Assembly (NCBI RefSeq): GCF_036038375.1
Contig: NZ_CP107935.1
Location: 2,232,001-2,296,000, forward strand
Source of the DNA: Streptomyces sp. NBC_00414
GTDB lineage: Bacteria > Actinomycetota > Actinomycetes > Streptomycetales > Streptomycetaceae
Reading direction: 5' to 3'
Length of the DNA stretch: 64,000 nucleotides
Shown one piece after another: positions 17,188 to 27,172 of this stretch. The notes under the pieces are model-generated. The model had not been told where the DNA came from. It worked only from the letters and a program-made list of their open reading frames with translations, and searched no databases. The translations under genes and the position numbers were made by a program. Every line of letters starts with the position of its first letter. Position 1 is the first letter of the stretch.

Positions 17188-19014
17188 TTGAGCGAGTTCA
17201 CCAACCCTCCCCTGGCGTCGGCACCGCCGGTGGGCGGCCTGGCCGATGCCGTCTTCGAGTATGCCCAGGAGGACCCCCTCTACATCGCGCTGGGCCGCAA
17301 GGACGAGCACGGCAGGTGGCGGGACGTGACGTCCGCCGAGTTCCGTGACGAGGTCCTCGCGCTGGCGAAGGGACTGCTGGCCCACGGTGTCCGCTTCGGC
17401 GACCGGGTCGCGATCATGTCCCGTACGCGCTACGAGTGGACCCTCTTCGACTACGCGCTGTGGTCGATCGGCGCGCAGGTCGTGCCGATCTATCCCACCT
17501 CGTCGGCCGAGCAGGTCTTCTGGATGCTGCACGACGCGCAGGTGTCGGCGGCGATGGTGGAGCACGAGGACCACGCGATGACGATCGCCACGGTCATCGA
17601 CCGGCTGCCGACGCTGCACAAGCTGTGGCAGCTCGACGTGGGCGCCGTGCAGGAGCTGTACGAGGCGGGCGGCCACATCGACGACGAGGTGGTGCACCGG
17701 CACCGTCGCGCGGTCACCCCGGAGTCGACGGCGACGATCATCTACACGTCCGGCACCACCGGCCGCCCCAAGGGCTGTGTCCTCTCGCACGCCAACTTCA
17801 TGTTCGAGACGGACACGGCGATCGAGCGCTGGGAGCCGCTCTTCCACTCCAAGCGCGGCGACGAGGCGGCCACCCTGCTGTTCCTCCCCCTCGCGCACGT
17901 CTTCGGGCGCATGGTGCAGGTCGCCGCCGTCCGGGGGAAGGTCAAGTTCGGCCATCAGCCGCAGCTCAACGCGGCGGCCCTGCTGCCCGACCTGGCCGCG
18001 TTCCAGCCGACGTTCTTCCTGGCCGTGCCGTACATCTTCGAGAAGGTCTTCAACGCGGCCCGCCGGAAGGCCGAGAAGGAGGGCAAGGGCGGCCCGTTCG
18101 AGAAGGCCGTCGAGGTCGCGGTGCGCTACGCGGACGCGGTGGAGGCGAAGGCGTGGGGCATCGGCCCGGGGCCCTCGGCTGCGCTGCGGATGCAGCACCA
18201 GCTCTTCGAGAAGCTCGTCTACTCCAAGATCCGTAGCGCGATGGGCGGCCGGGTACGGCACGCGATGTCGGGCGGTTCCGCGATGGACCGGCGCCTCGGC
18301 CTGTTCTTCGCGGGCGCCGGCGTGCAGATCTACGAGGGGTACGGGCTCACCGAGTCCACGGCCGCGGCGACCGCCAACCCGCCCGAGCGCACCCGGTACG
18401 GGACCGTCGGCCAGCCCATCCCGGGCACGACCGTGCACATCGCGGACGACGGCGAGATCTGGCTGCACGGCGACAACGTCTTCCAGGGCTACCTCAACGA
18501 CCCGAAGGCCACCGACGCGTCCCTGCACGACGGCTGGCTGGCCACCGGCGACATCGGCGCGCTCGACGAGGACGGCTACCTCACCATCACCGGGCGCAAG
18601 AAGGAGATCCTGGTGACCTCCGGCGGCAAGAGTGTCTCGCCGGGGGTGCTGGAGGAGCGGGTGCGCGACCATCCGCTCGTCGCGCAGTGCATCGTGGTCG
18701 GCAACGACCGGCCGTACATCGCGGCGCTCGTCACGCTCGACGGGGAGGCCGTCGACCACTGGCTGCAGATGCGGGGCAAGGCAAAGCTCACCCCCGCGGA
18801 GCTGGTGCGGGACCCCGACCTGGAGACCGAGGTACGGCGGGCCGTGGTCGCCGCGAACACCCTGGTCTCCCAGGCCGAGTCGATCCGCACCTTCCGGATA
18901 CTGGCCCACCAGTTCACCGAGGAACACGGCCTGCTGACCCCGTCCCTGAAGCTGAAGCGCAAGGCGATCGAGAACGCGTACGCGGCGGAGGTCGAGGCCC
19001 TGTACCGCGCGTAG
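17188..19014 (+). CDS. Long-chain fatty-acid-CoA ligase (AMP-forming, FadD15-like)
   Basis: A 608-residue ANL-superfamily adenylating enzyme with a TTG start preceded by AAGGAGTGGGGA. The ATP-loop is YTSGTTGRPKG (about residue 190). Other motifs are EGYGLTES, ATGDIGALDEDGYL, and the long-chain type C-terminal hinge GRKKEILVTSGGKSVSP. It activates fatty acids to acyl-CoA at the membrane face for beta-oxidation or lipid synthesis. It is followed by an ABC importer of the branched-chain-amino-acid type, but a 178-bp gap with a repeat element separates them, so co-transcription is not certain. Confidence 0.92.
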   Translation: MSEFTNPPLASAPPVGGLADAVFEYAQEDPLYIALGRKDEHGRWRDVTSAEFRDEVLALAKGLLAHGVRFGDRVAIMSRTRYEWTLFDYALWSIGAQVVPIYPTSSAEQVFWMLHDAQVSAAMVEHEDHAMTIATVIDRLPTLHKLWQLDVGAVQELYEAGGHIDDEVVHRHRRAVTPESTATIIYTSGTTGRPKGCVLSHANFMFETDTAIERWEPLFHSKRGDEAATLLFLPLAHVFGRMVQVAAVRGKVKFGHQPQLNAAALLPDLAAFQPTFFLAVPYIFEKVFNAARRKAEKEGKGGPFEKAVEVAVRYADAVEAKAWGIGPGPSAALRMQHQLFEKLVYSKIRSAMGGRVRHAMSGGSAMDRRLGLFFAGAGVQIYEGYGLTESTAAATANPPERTRYGTVGQPIPGTTVHIADDGEIWLHGDNVFQGYLNDPKATDASLHDGWLATGDIGALDEDGYLTITGRKKEILVTSGGKSVSPGVLEERVRDHPLVAQCIVVGNDRPYIAALVTLDGEAVDHWLQMRGKAKLTPAELVRDPDLETEVRRAVVAANTLVSQAESIRTFRILAHQFTEEHGLLTPSLKLKRKAIENAYAAEVEALYRA

Positions 19015-19192
19015 CGGCCCGTAAGGGGCGCGGGGCCGTGTCAATCTGCGGCTCCGCCGCGGGGCGCGCTCAGCCCGCACCTGCCCGCACCCGACACGTG
19101 ACCTGACGGTACGTCACATATAGGCGCGCCACATATTGACGGCCCGTCAGATCCCACGGATCATTTCGGTCACCCGACGGAGGGGGCCGACC
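19015..19192. repeat. Intergenic repeat element and SBP upstream region
   Basis: Directly after the acyl-CoA ligase stop is a second copy of the element found at 16884-16905 (22 identical bases at 19047-19068, core GCGGCTCCGCCGC). It is preceded by GTAAGGGGCGCGGGGCCGTG, which resembles the arm of the other repeat family in the window. The remainder contains ACGTGACCTGACGGTACGTC and the Shine-Dalgarno GGAGGGGG for the next gene. Confidence 0.45.
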
Positions 19193-20449
19193 GTGTCGCG
19201 ACCGACCCGCACCATCGCCGCAGCGGTGGCCGCAACCGCGCTGCTGCTGACCGGCGCCTGCAACTCGGCATCGTCCGGCGGCACTTCGAAAGCCGGGGAC
19301 TCCGTACGCGGGGTCACCGACACCGACATCAGGGTCGGCGGCATCGTCTCGATGACAACGGCGAGCGGCTACTCGAAGAAGGACACCGACCTGGGCGCGA
19401 AGGCCCGTTTCGACCGCGCCAACGCGGAAGGCGGCGTGCACGGACGGGAGATCGACTACCTGGGCGCGGAGGACGACGGCCAGGACCCGTCACGGAACCT
19501 GGCGGCGGCCCGCGAACTCGTCCAGCGGGACAAGGTGTTCGCGATCGCGCCGATGAGTTCGACGACGTTCTCCGGCGCGGACTTCCTGCAGGAACAGCGG
19601 GTGCCCACCTTCGGCTGGGGCACGCTGCCCTCCTTCTGCGGGCCGTCGTACATCTACGGTTTCGGCGGCTGCATGGTGCCGATGCCGGGTGGCACCATCT
19701 CGCAGACCTGGCCCGAGGGCCTCGAACAGGTGATGGGCGGCGCCGGGGGCCGCAGCGTGGCGATCATCGCGAACGACAGCGACGCGGGGAAGTTCGGCAT
19801 CCGCACCTACCGGCAGAGCTTCGAGTCGGCCGGGTTCGAGGTCACCTACGCCGAACCGTCGGTGCCCGCGGCGGCCGTCCCGAGCGACTGGTCGGCGTAC
19901 ACCAAGGAGATCCTGCGCAGCGACGGCGGCAAGGCTCCCGACGCGATCGTCTCCGTGATGCAGACCCCGTACAACATCGGGCTGTTCACGGCGGTCAAGC
20001 GGACGGGGTACCGCGGTGTGCTCACCGATCCGACCGACTACGACCCGGGGCTGCTCGCCGAGAGCGCGACGAGGAAGGCGCTCGAAGGGGTGCACGTCCT
20101 GACGTCGTTCCAGCCGTTCGAGCAGCGGAGTGCGGCGATGGCGCGGTTCGGGAAGGACATCAGGAAGGCCGCGGGCAAGGATGTGCCTCTCAACATGCAC
20201 ATGATGACCGGCTACATGTCGGCCGATCTCTTCCTCGCCATCGCCGAGAAGGCCGGCAAGGACCTGACCGTGTCGTCCTTCCAGAAGGCGGCGGACGGGT
20301 TCGCGGACACCGGAACGCTGGTCGGCGACCGGGCCGAACGGCAGGGCCAGAAGGAGTCGTTCGGCTGCGGGGCGCTCGTCCAGCTCAAGGGCGGCGAGTA
20401 CGTGGTGTCGGCGCCGTTCAAGTGCTATCCGCCGATTCCCTTCAAGTAG
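19193..20449 (+). CDS. Substrate-binding lipoprotein of branched-chain amino-acid-type ABC importer
   Basis: A 418-residue protein starting at a GTG with GGAGGGGG 7-13 bp upstream; a start further upstream would spoil the signal peptide. The lipobox is LLLTGAC, with lipidated Cys23. The rest is a type I periplasmic-binding (LivJ/Peripla_BP_6) fold: DTDIRVGGIVSMT, LGAKARFDRANAEGGVHGR, AIIANDSDAGKFG. It would capture a ligand outside the membrane for the permease-ATPase encoded immediately downstream. The ligand could be an amino acid, urea, amide or aromatic acid. Confidence 0.9.
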   Translation: MSRPTRTIAAAVAATALLLTGACNSASSGGTSKAGDSVRGVTDTDIRVGGIVSMTTASGYSKKDTDLGAKARFDRANAEGGVHGREIDYLGAEDDGQDPSRNLAAARELVQRDKVFAIAPMSSTTFSGADFLQEQRVPTFGWGTLPSFCGPSYIYGFGGCMVPMPGGTISQTWPEGLEQVMGGAGGRSVAIIANDSDAGKFGIRTYRQSFESAGFEVTYAEPSVPAAAVPSDWSAYTKEILRSDGGKAPDAIVSVMQTPYNIGLFTAVKRTGYRGVLTDPTDYDPGLLAESATRKALEGVHVLTSFQPFEQRSAAMARFGKDIRKAAGKDVPLNMHMMTGYMSADLFLAIAEKAGKDLTVSSFQKAADGFADTGTLVGDRAERQGQKESFGCGALVQLKGGEYVVSAPFKCYPPIPFK

Positions 20450-20459
20450 GGGACCCGGC

Positions 20460-23338
20460 ATGGCCGACCTTCTCGGGTTCGTACTGAGCGGACTGGTGTC
20501 GGGCGCGCTGTACGCGCTGCTCGCCACCGGCCTGGTGCTCTCCTACTCGGCGTCGGGCCTGTTCAACTTCGCGCACGGCGCCACCGCCTATCTGTGCGCC
20601 CTCGCCTTCTACGAACTGCACTCGGGGTTCGGCCGGCCGGCCGTCCCCACGGCGGTGCTGCTGGTGTGCGTACTGGCCCCCGCGCTCGGCTGGGGCCTCG
20701 ACCGGCTGATGTTCCGCAAGCTGGCGCGGGTCGGTGAGACGGCCCAGATCGTCGCCACCATCGGCCTGTTGGTGGCGCTGCCCGCGCTGGGGCTGTGGAT
20801 CGTCGAGCTGCTCCAGGACGCGGGCACGTCCGTGAAACCGGCCGAGAACCAGTTCGGGCTGCCGGGGGTCGGGCCCAGCCCCGCCAAGTCCTGGCAGCCG
20901 GTCGACGGCGTCGGCGTCGACTCCGACCAGCTGATCATCTGGGCCGCGACGGCCGTGGTGGCCCTCGGCCTGTGGGTCCTGATGCGGCACACCCCGCTGG
21001 GACTGCAGCTCAGGGCGGCCGTCGACAACCGCTCGCTGGTGGAGCTGCGGGGGCTGAGCGCGGACCGGCTGTCGTCGATCGCGTGGATGCTGTCGTCGGG
21101 GCTCGCGGGGCTGGCGGGCGTACTGGCCACGCCTCTTCTCGGGCTGTCCGCCCACGACTTCACCCTTTTCCTCTTCGTCTCGGCGACGGCCGCGGTGCTC
21201 GGCCGCTTCGTATCCGTACCGCTGGCGTTCGTGGGCGGGCTCGGGCTCGGGGTGCTGCAGAACCTGGTCGCCGGGTACGCGGACTTCGCCGAGCGGATCA
21301 CCGGGTTCCGCACCGCCGTGCCCTTCCTGATCCTCTTCGCCGGACTGCTGCTGTTGACGCGGCGCAGGCGGACGGCGGGCACGGCGGCGGTGGACCCGCC
21401 GCCGGTCGACTATCTGGCGGGTCGCTCCCGGCTGCGGCGGTGGGGCCCGTGGACGGTGGCCGCCGTGCTGCTCGCGGTGTCCTTCTACACGGTCACGACC
21501 CCTTTCTGGAGCGGTCTCCTCGCCCAAGGGCTCGCCCTGTCCCTGGTGTTCGTGTCCTTCACGGTGGTGACGGGGCTCGGCGCGATGGTGTCGCTCGCGC
21601 AGGCCACGTTCGTGACCGGGGCTGCGCTGGTGGCGGGGCTGCTGATGAGCCATGGCTGGCCGTTCGTGGCGGCGGCTGCCGTGGGGACCTGCGCGGCGGC
21701 CGTGCTCGGCGCGCTGGTGGCCCTGCCCGCGCTGCGGCTCGGTGGCCGCTCGCTCGCGCTGGCGACCCTCGCGCTCGCCTTTCTCGCCGATCAAGTCCTT
21801 TTCCAGATCGGGTGGTTGCGCAACGGCGACACCGGGTGGGCGATCCCCCGGCCGGTCCTCGGTCCGGTGGACCTGGGCGACGACCGGGCGCTCGGGGTCG
21901 CGCTGACCGTGCTGGTCACCGCCGCCGTCACCGCACTGAGCGCGCTGCGGAACTCGGCGTCGGGCCGGGCGATGCTCGCGGTGCGCTCGGCGCCCGCGGC
22001 GGCGATGGCCTCCGGGGTGTCGGTCGTCCGCACCAAGCTCACGCTGTTCACGCTGTCCGCCGGTCTCGCGGGCTTCGGCGGCGTCATGTACGCCTCCTAC
22101 AACACCCGTGTCACCGCCACCGACTTCACCGCGATGACGGGACTGGTCTGGCTGGCGGTGGTCGTCGCGGCCGGCCTGCGGCGCCCGCAGTTCGCGGTGG
22201 TCGCCGGGCTGGTGTACGCCCTCGTACCGCACCTCCTCTCGGACTACGTCACCGAGTCCGTACACCTCCCGGTGGTCCTGTTCGGCCTGGCGGGCCTGGC
22301 CCTGGCGAACGACCCGGACGGATACTGCGCGGCGATCCCGGCCCGGCTGCACCGGCGACGGCTGGCGGGGGTGGCGAGAGGGGCGCAGGCCGGTGCGGCG
22401 CAGGCCGACGCGAAGTCGGCCTACGCGGCATCGGCGGACGCGCCATCGGCGGAACCGGCGTCCGGCGCGACCGTCGCCGGACAGGCGGGCCCGCCGCCCG
22501 ACTCCCCCGGCGAACCGCCCGAACCCGCACACGCGCCCACACCCGCACCGGCCCTGCGCCTGTGCGGCATCCGTGCCGGATACGACGGCGCGCCCGTGCT
22601 GCACGGGGTGGACCTCGCCGTACGCCCCGGCGAGATCCTCGCGCTGCTCGGCCCGAACGGGGCCGGCAAGTCGACGACGTGCCGGGTCGCCGCGGGTCTC
22701 GTGGCTCCGCTCGGCGGCCGGGTGTACGTGGCGGGACGCGACGCCACGAGGGACGGAGCCGTACGCCGATCACGCGCCGGAGTCGTCCTGGCGCCGGAGG
22801 GACGGGGCATCTTCCCGGCCCTCACCATCGAGGAGAACCTCGCCCTGTATCTGAGCGGCCGGGACGGACGGGACGCACGCGAGGCCGTGTACGAGCGTTT
22901 CCCCGGCCTCGCCGGGCGGCGCGGGGTGCCCGCCGGAGCCCTCTCGGGCGGGGAACAGCAGATGCTCGCGCTCGCCCCGCTCCTCCAGCGCCCCCCGAAG
23001 GTCCTGATCGCGGACGAACCGTCCCTCGGCCTCGCGCCCCGCGTCGTAGAGGAGGTCTTCCGCCTCCTCACCGAGCTCCGCGCCCACGGGACGGCCCTGC
23101 TCCTCGTGGAGGAGAAGGCGACCGAGGTGCTGGAGGTCGCGGACACGGTCGCGTACGTGGCGCAGGGGCGTGTGACGTGGTGCGGCCCGCGTTCGGCCGT
23201 GGAGGCGGACCGGCTGACGGAGGCCTATCTGGGGCTGGCGGCCAGGCCCGGGACGGCCTCCGGGCCGGTCCCGCGGACGGCGCCCGGACCACCGGTGGGG
23301 CCGGCGGCTCCGCCCACGAGCGAGGGAGCGGGCCGCCC

Positions 23339-23342
<4 letters not shown>
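20460..23342 (+). CDS. Fused ABC importer: LivH-LivM permeases plus LivF ATPase
   Basis: A 960-residue triple fusion. Residues 1 to about 300 are a LivH-like permease (GLVLSYSASGLFNFAHGATA), and about 320-630 a LivM-like permease (GAMVSLAQATFVTGAAL, AGFGGVMYASYNTRVTA). About 635-695 is an Ala/Pro-rich linker, and about 697-945 a LivF-like ATPase with Walker A GPNGAGKST, signature LSGGEQQML and Walker B VLIADEPSLGL. These parts are normally three polypeptides. The gene begins 10 bp after the binding-protein gene and overlaps the LivG gene by ATGA. The reading frame shows no internal stop or start that would suggest separate genes. Confidence 0.93.
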
Positions 23343-24148
<806 letters not shown>

Positions 24149-24177
24149 CGGGTCCCCTCGTAGCGCGAGGGGACCCG
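24149..24177 (+). terminator. Terminator hairpin after the liv-type operon
   Basis: A 12-bp perfect stem (CGGGTCCCCTCG / CGAGGGGACCCG) with loop TAGCG, starting at the base after the LivG stop codon. No U-tract follows, which is common for actinomycete terminators. Confidence 0.7.
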
Positions 24178-24331
24178 ATCAATGGTTCGGACCTGCCGTA
24201 GTGGGTACTTTCCCGGCCGAACTCCCTTCCGGTCCCCCTTTCGACCGGCGAACGCACGGGACAGGAATGCACGACGGCCCGTGATCGTTGACGATGGAGT
24301 ACCACCCGACGACGTAAGGAATCGAAAGCTC

Positions 24332-25162
24332 GTGAGCAAGGTCCCCCCGATCATCCTGAACAACGGCGTCGAGATGCCCCAGCTGGGCTTCGGTGTCTGG
24401 CAGGTGCCGGACGACGAGGCCGAGCGAGCCGTCTCCACCGCGCTGGAGGCCGGGTACCGCAGCATCGACACCGCCGCGATCTACGGCAACGAAGTGGGCA
24501 CCGGCAAGGGCCTCGCCTCCTCCGGCATCGCCCGCGAGGACCTCTTCGTCACCACCAAGCTCTGGAACGCCGACCAGGGGTACGACTCGACGCTGCGCGC
24601 CTTCGACGAGTCCCTGGAGAAGCTCGGCCTCGACCATGTCGACCTGTACCTCATCCACTGGCCGATGCCGGACCGGGGCAAGTACGTCGACACGTACAAG
24701 GCCTTCGAGAAGCTGCACGCGGACGGCCGTGCCAAGTCCATCGGTGTCTCCAACTTCCACCCGGAGTACCTGGAGAAGCTGATCGACGCGACGTCCGTCG
24801 TCCCGGTCGTCAACCAGATCGAGCTGCACCCGCACCTTCAGCAGTCCGCGTCCCGTGAGTTCCACGCGGCGCACGGCATCGCCACCGAGGCCTGGTCCCC
24901 GCTCGGCCAGGGCAAGGGCCTCCTGGAGGTCCCGGCCATCGTGGCCATCGCCCGCAAGCACGACCGTACGCCCGCCCAGGTCGTCCTGCGCTGGCACCTC
25001 CAGCTGGGCAACGTGGTGATCCCCAAGTCCGTGACCCCGTCCCGGATCAAGGAGAACATCGACGTCTTCGGCTTCACCCTCGACGCCGAGGACATCGCCG
25101 CGATCACCGCCCTCAACGAGGACCGCCGACTGGGGTCCGACCCGGCGACGGTCAACGACTGA
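24332..25162 (+). CDS. Aldo/keto reductase (AKR5-like)
   Basis: A 276-residue NADPH-dependent aldo/keto reductase with a GTG start 8 bp after GTAAGGA. The catalytic tetrad is Asp46, Tyr51 (DTAAIYGNE), Lys76 (TTKLW) and His109 (LIHWP). The C-terminal cofactor-binding segment VVIPKSVTPSRIKENIDVF is clear. Bacterial relatives reduce 2,5-diketo-gluconate and various aldehydes or ketones, and the true substrate is not predictable. It is monocistronic, ending at a strong bidirectional terminator. Confidence 0.9.
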   Translation: MSKVPPIILNNGVEMPQLGFGVWQVPDDEAERAVSTALEAGYRSIDTAAIYGNEVGTGKGLASSGIAREDLFVTTKLWNADQGYDSTLRAFDESLEKLGLDHVDLYLIHWPMPDRGKYVDTYKAFEKLHADGRAKSIGVSNFHPEYLEKLIDATSVVPVVNQIELHPHLQQSASREFHAAHGIATEAWSPLGQGKGLLEVPAIVAIARKHDRTPAQVVLRWHLQLGNVVIPKSVTPSRIKENIDVFGFTLDAEDIAAITALNEDRRLGSDPATVND

Positions 25163-25207
25163 CGACACCTGACCGGCCGGCCCAGGTGCCGCACCGGCGT
25201 ACGACAT

Positions 25208-25248
25208 GACGAAGCCGCCGCCCGTATCACTCGGGCGGCGGCTTCGTC
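25208..25248. terminator. Bidirectional terminator between aldo/keto reductase and SDR genes
   Basis: A 17-bp perfect stem (25208-25224 with 25232-25248, containing GAAGCCGCCGCCCG) and a 7-base loop TATCACT. It lies between the convergent aldo/keto reductase and SDR genes, so it can serve both. Confidence 0.85.
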
Positions 25249-25300
25249 GCGTTCTGCCCGGCCAGAAGGCCCGGTCGGGCGGGCTGGCCAGAAGGCCTGG

Positions 25301-26002
25301 TCAGACGGGCTGGCCGGTCGGCCGTACGACCACGGTGTTGACGTCCACCCCGGCCGGCTGCCGGATCGCCCAGACGACCGACTCCGCGAGCTGGTCCGAG
25401 GTGAGCAGATGCCCGGGCGGCAGGCTGCCGTAGCTGTCCCAGAACGGGGTCTCCACCCGGCCCGGGGAGATCAGCGTCACTCCCACGCCGTACTCGGTGA
25501 CCTGGCGGCGGGTGTTCTCGGCGAGCCCGGTCACGGCCCACTTCGTCGCCCCGTAGATGTTGCCGGGGGTGTGGATGTGCCCGGCCACGCTGCCGATGAG
25601 CACGATCCGCCCGCGGGTCTCCTTCAACCGGTCGATCGACGCCCGGATCAGCAGCGCGGGTCCGAGCACGTTGGTCAGCACCATGTCCCGCCACCCGGCC
25701 GGATCGCCCTCGGCGACGGTGTCGTGCGTGGCGTATCCCGCGTTGGCGACGACGGTGTCGAGCCGCCCGAACTTCCGCACCGTCGCCTCGACCGCGGCCT
25801 GGACGTGGCCGTAGTCGGCCGCGTCGCCCGGGAAGGTCAACAGCCCGTCGGGTTTGCCGAGTTGCCCGGCGAACCCGCGCAGCCGCTCCTCCCCGCGCCC
25901 CGTCACGGTCACCCGGTGTCCCGCGTCGAGCAGTTGCCGGGCCACCGCGGCCCCGATACCGCTGCCGCCGCCGGTGATGAGCGCAACCGGTGAGTCGATC
26001 AT
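25301..26002 (-). CDS. Short-chain dehydrogenase/reductase
   Basis: A 233-residue classical SDR. The cofactor motif is GGGSGIG (residues 11-17), VANAG follows at 85-89, and the catalytic residues are Ser138, Tyr150 and Lys154 (YGATKWA). I chose the ATG giving MIDSPVALITGG, preceded by GGGGGA; the longer reading adds 27 residues that do not fit the Rossmann start. Substrate is unknown. It is transcribed toward the terminator shared with the aldo/keto reductase and away from the adjacent methyltransferase gene's 3' end. Confidence 0.88.
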   Translation of the reverse strand: MIDSPVALITGGGSGIGAAVARQLLDAGHRVTVTGRGEERLRGFAGQLGKPDGLLTFPGDAADYGHVQAAVEATVRKFGRLDTVVANAGYATHDTVAEGDPAGWRDMVLTNVLGPALLIRASIDRLKETRGRIVLIGSVAGHIHTPGNIYGATKWAVTGLAENTRRQVTEYGVGVTLISPGRVETPFWDSYGSLPPGHLLTSDQLAESVVWAIRQPAGVDVNTVVVRPTGQPV

Positions 26003-26118
26003 GTCTTCCCCCAAGTCATGTTCGGCCAGGCCGAGTTCGACCAACCGCCCGGAGTCCATCACTTGGAGCGCACTCGATGTCAACAGCCTTCAGAACGGCG
26101 GCACTTGGGCTGGCGCCA

Positions 26119-27012
26119 CTACGGCTTCACCCCGACGTACAGCGTCAGCGCCGTCAGTACGAACACGTCCGGCCGGTGGAAGACGCTCGCCTTGTCCTCC
26201 GGGTCGAGGAGCCGGTCGAGGGTGGCGCGGTCGTCGGCGTCCAGTCCTTCGGCGAGTCCCTCACGGCGGTGGCCGAGGGAGGTGGCGACGAAGGCACGGG
26301 CCTCGTCGGAGGCGGGGGCGGGGACGTCGAGCAGGAAGGTGCGGGTTCCGGTGTGGCGCAGGCCGACCGCGGACAGCAGGGCCGGCCAGTCCTCGACGTC
26401 CTCGACGACGGCGCCGGGCAGCTCGGCCCGCATCCGGGCGAACCACTCCTGCTCGATCGCGTCCATCCGGGCGTGCAGTCCGGGACGGCCGATGCCGAAG
26501 TCGCGCGGGAGGTAGCGCGAGGGCAGGCCGCCCTCCAGCAGTGCGAGGGTCCCGCCCGGCGCGAGCCGGTCGACGAAGCCGGCGAGGGCGCCGCGCTGGT
26601 CGCCGACGTGGTGCAGGGACCGGCTGGCCCACAGGAGGTCGGCCGGGTACTCCAGGTCGCCGAGCCCGTCGCCCAGCTCGGCCCGCAGCGTGCCGAAGCG
26701 GTCGGCGATCCCCCGCTCGGCGGCGCGTTCGCGGGCCCGCTCCAGGAGGGGCTCCTCGCCGTCGACGGCGATGACCCGGGCCGCCGGAAAGGTGTCGGCG
26801 AGCAGACAGGAGATGACACCGGGGCCGCTGCCCGCGTCCACGATCAGCTCGGGATCGGGCCGCATCTCCCGCAGCCAGCTCGCCGCCTGCGTGTAGAGCG
26901 GAGAGAACAGCTCTGCCTCCTGCTCCAGCATGGGGAGCATCTCGGCGAAGTCGATGTGGGTGTGACCGTGGCCGTGACCGTTGCCGTCGTGCTGTTCGTG
27001 ACCGTGCGCCAT
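26119..27012 (-). CDS. SAM-dependent methyltransferase with His-rich N-terminus
   Basis: A 297-residue class I methyltransferase. Motif I is LIVDAGSGPGVISCLLAD and motif II VIAVDGEEPLL; ASRSLHHVGDQRGAL and RLAPGGTLALLEGG follow as post-motif segments. The first 20 residues are His/Gly-rich (HGHEQHDGNGHGHGHTHID), which could bind Ni, Zn or Cu. The start was set at the ATG 12 bp upstream of that His-rich run. Similar proteins are common single genes in Streptomyces; the methyl acceptor is unknown. Confidence 0.82.
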   Translation of the reverse strand: MAHGHEQHDGNGHGHGHTHIDFAEMLPMLEQEAELFSPLYTQAASWLREMRPDPELIVDAGSGPGVISCLLADTFPAARVIAVDGEEPLLERARERAAERGIADRFGTLRAELGDGLGDLEYPADLLWASRSLHHVGDQRGALAGFVDRLAPGGTLALLEGGLPSRYLPRDFGIGRPGLHARMDAIEQEWFARMRAELPGAVVEDVEDWPALLSAVGLRHTGTRTFLLDVPAPASDEARAFVATSLGHRREGLAEGLDADDRATLDRLLDPEDKASVFHRPDVFVLTALTLYVGVKP

Positions 27013-27095
27013 GGCTGCGAGCCTCTCGTTCGGGTACGCCCCAGCCTGCGCCACCCCTCCCCAGAACAGCCACTCACCTTGCCGAAACAGCAACA

Positions 27096-27127
27096 GTTCC
27101 CCGCGCCCCATAAGGGGCGCGGGGAAC
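27096..27127 (-). terminator. Palindromic repeat hairpin downstream of GH6 gene
   Basis: A perfect 14-bp stem GTTCCCCGCGCCCC / GGGGCGCGGGGAAC with loop ATAA, 46 bp beyond the GH6 stop on the minus strand. It is one member of a repeat family that recurs at 32361, 56422-56520, 58739 and 63349-63430 and probably acts here as a terminator. Confidence 0.65.
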
Positions 27128-27172
27128 GGCGCATTCTTTGGATCTTTCAGGTGACCGAGCGAAAAGCGCAGG

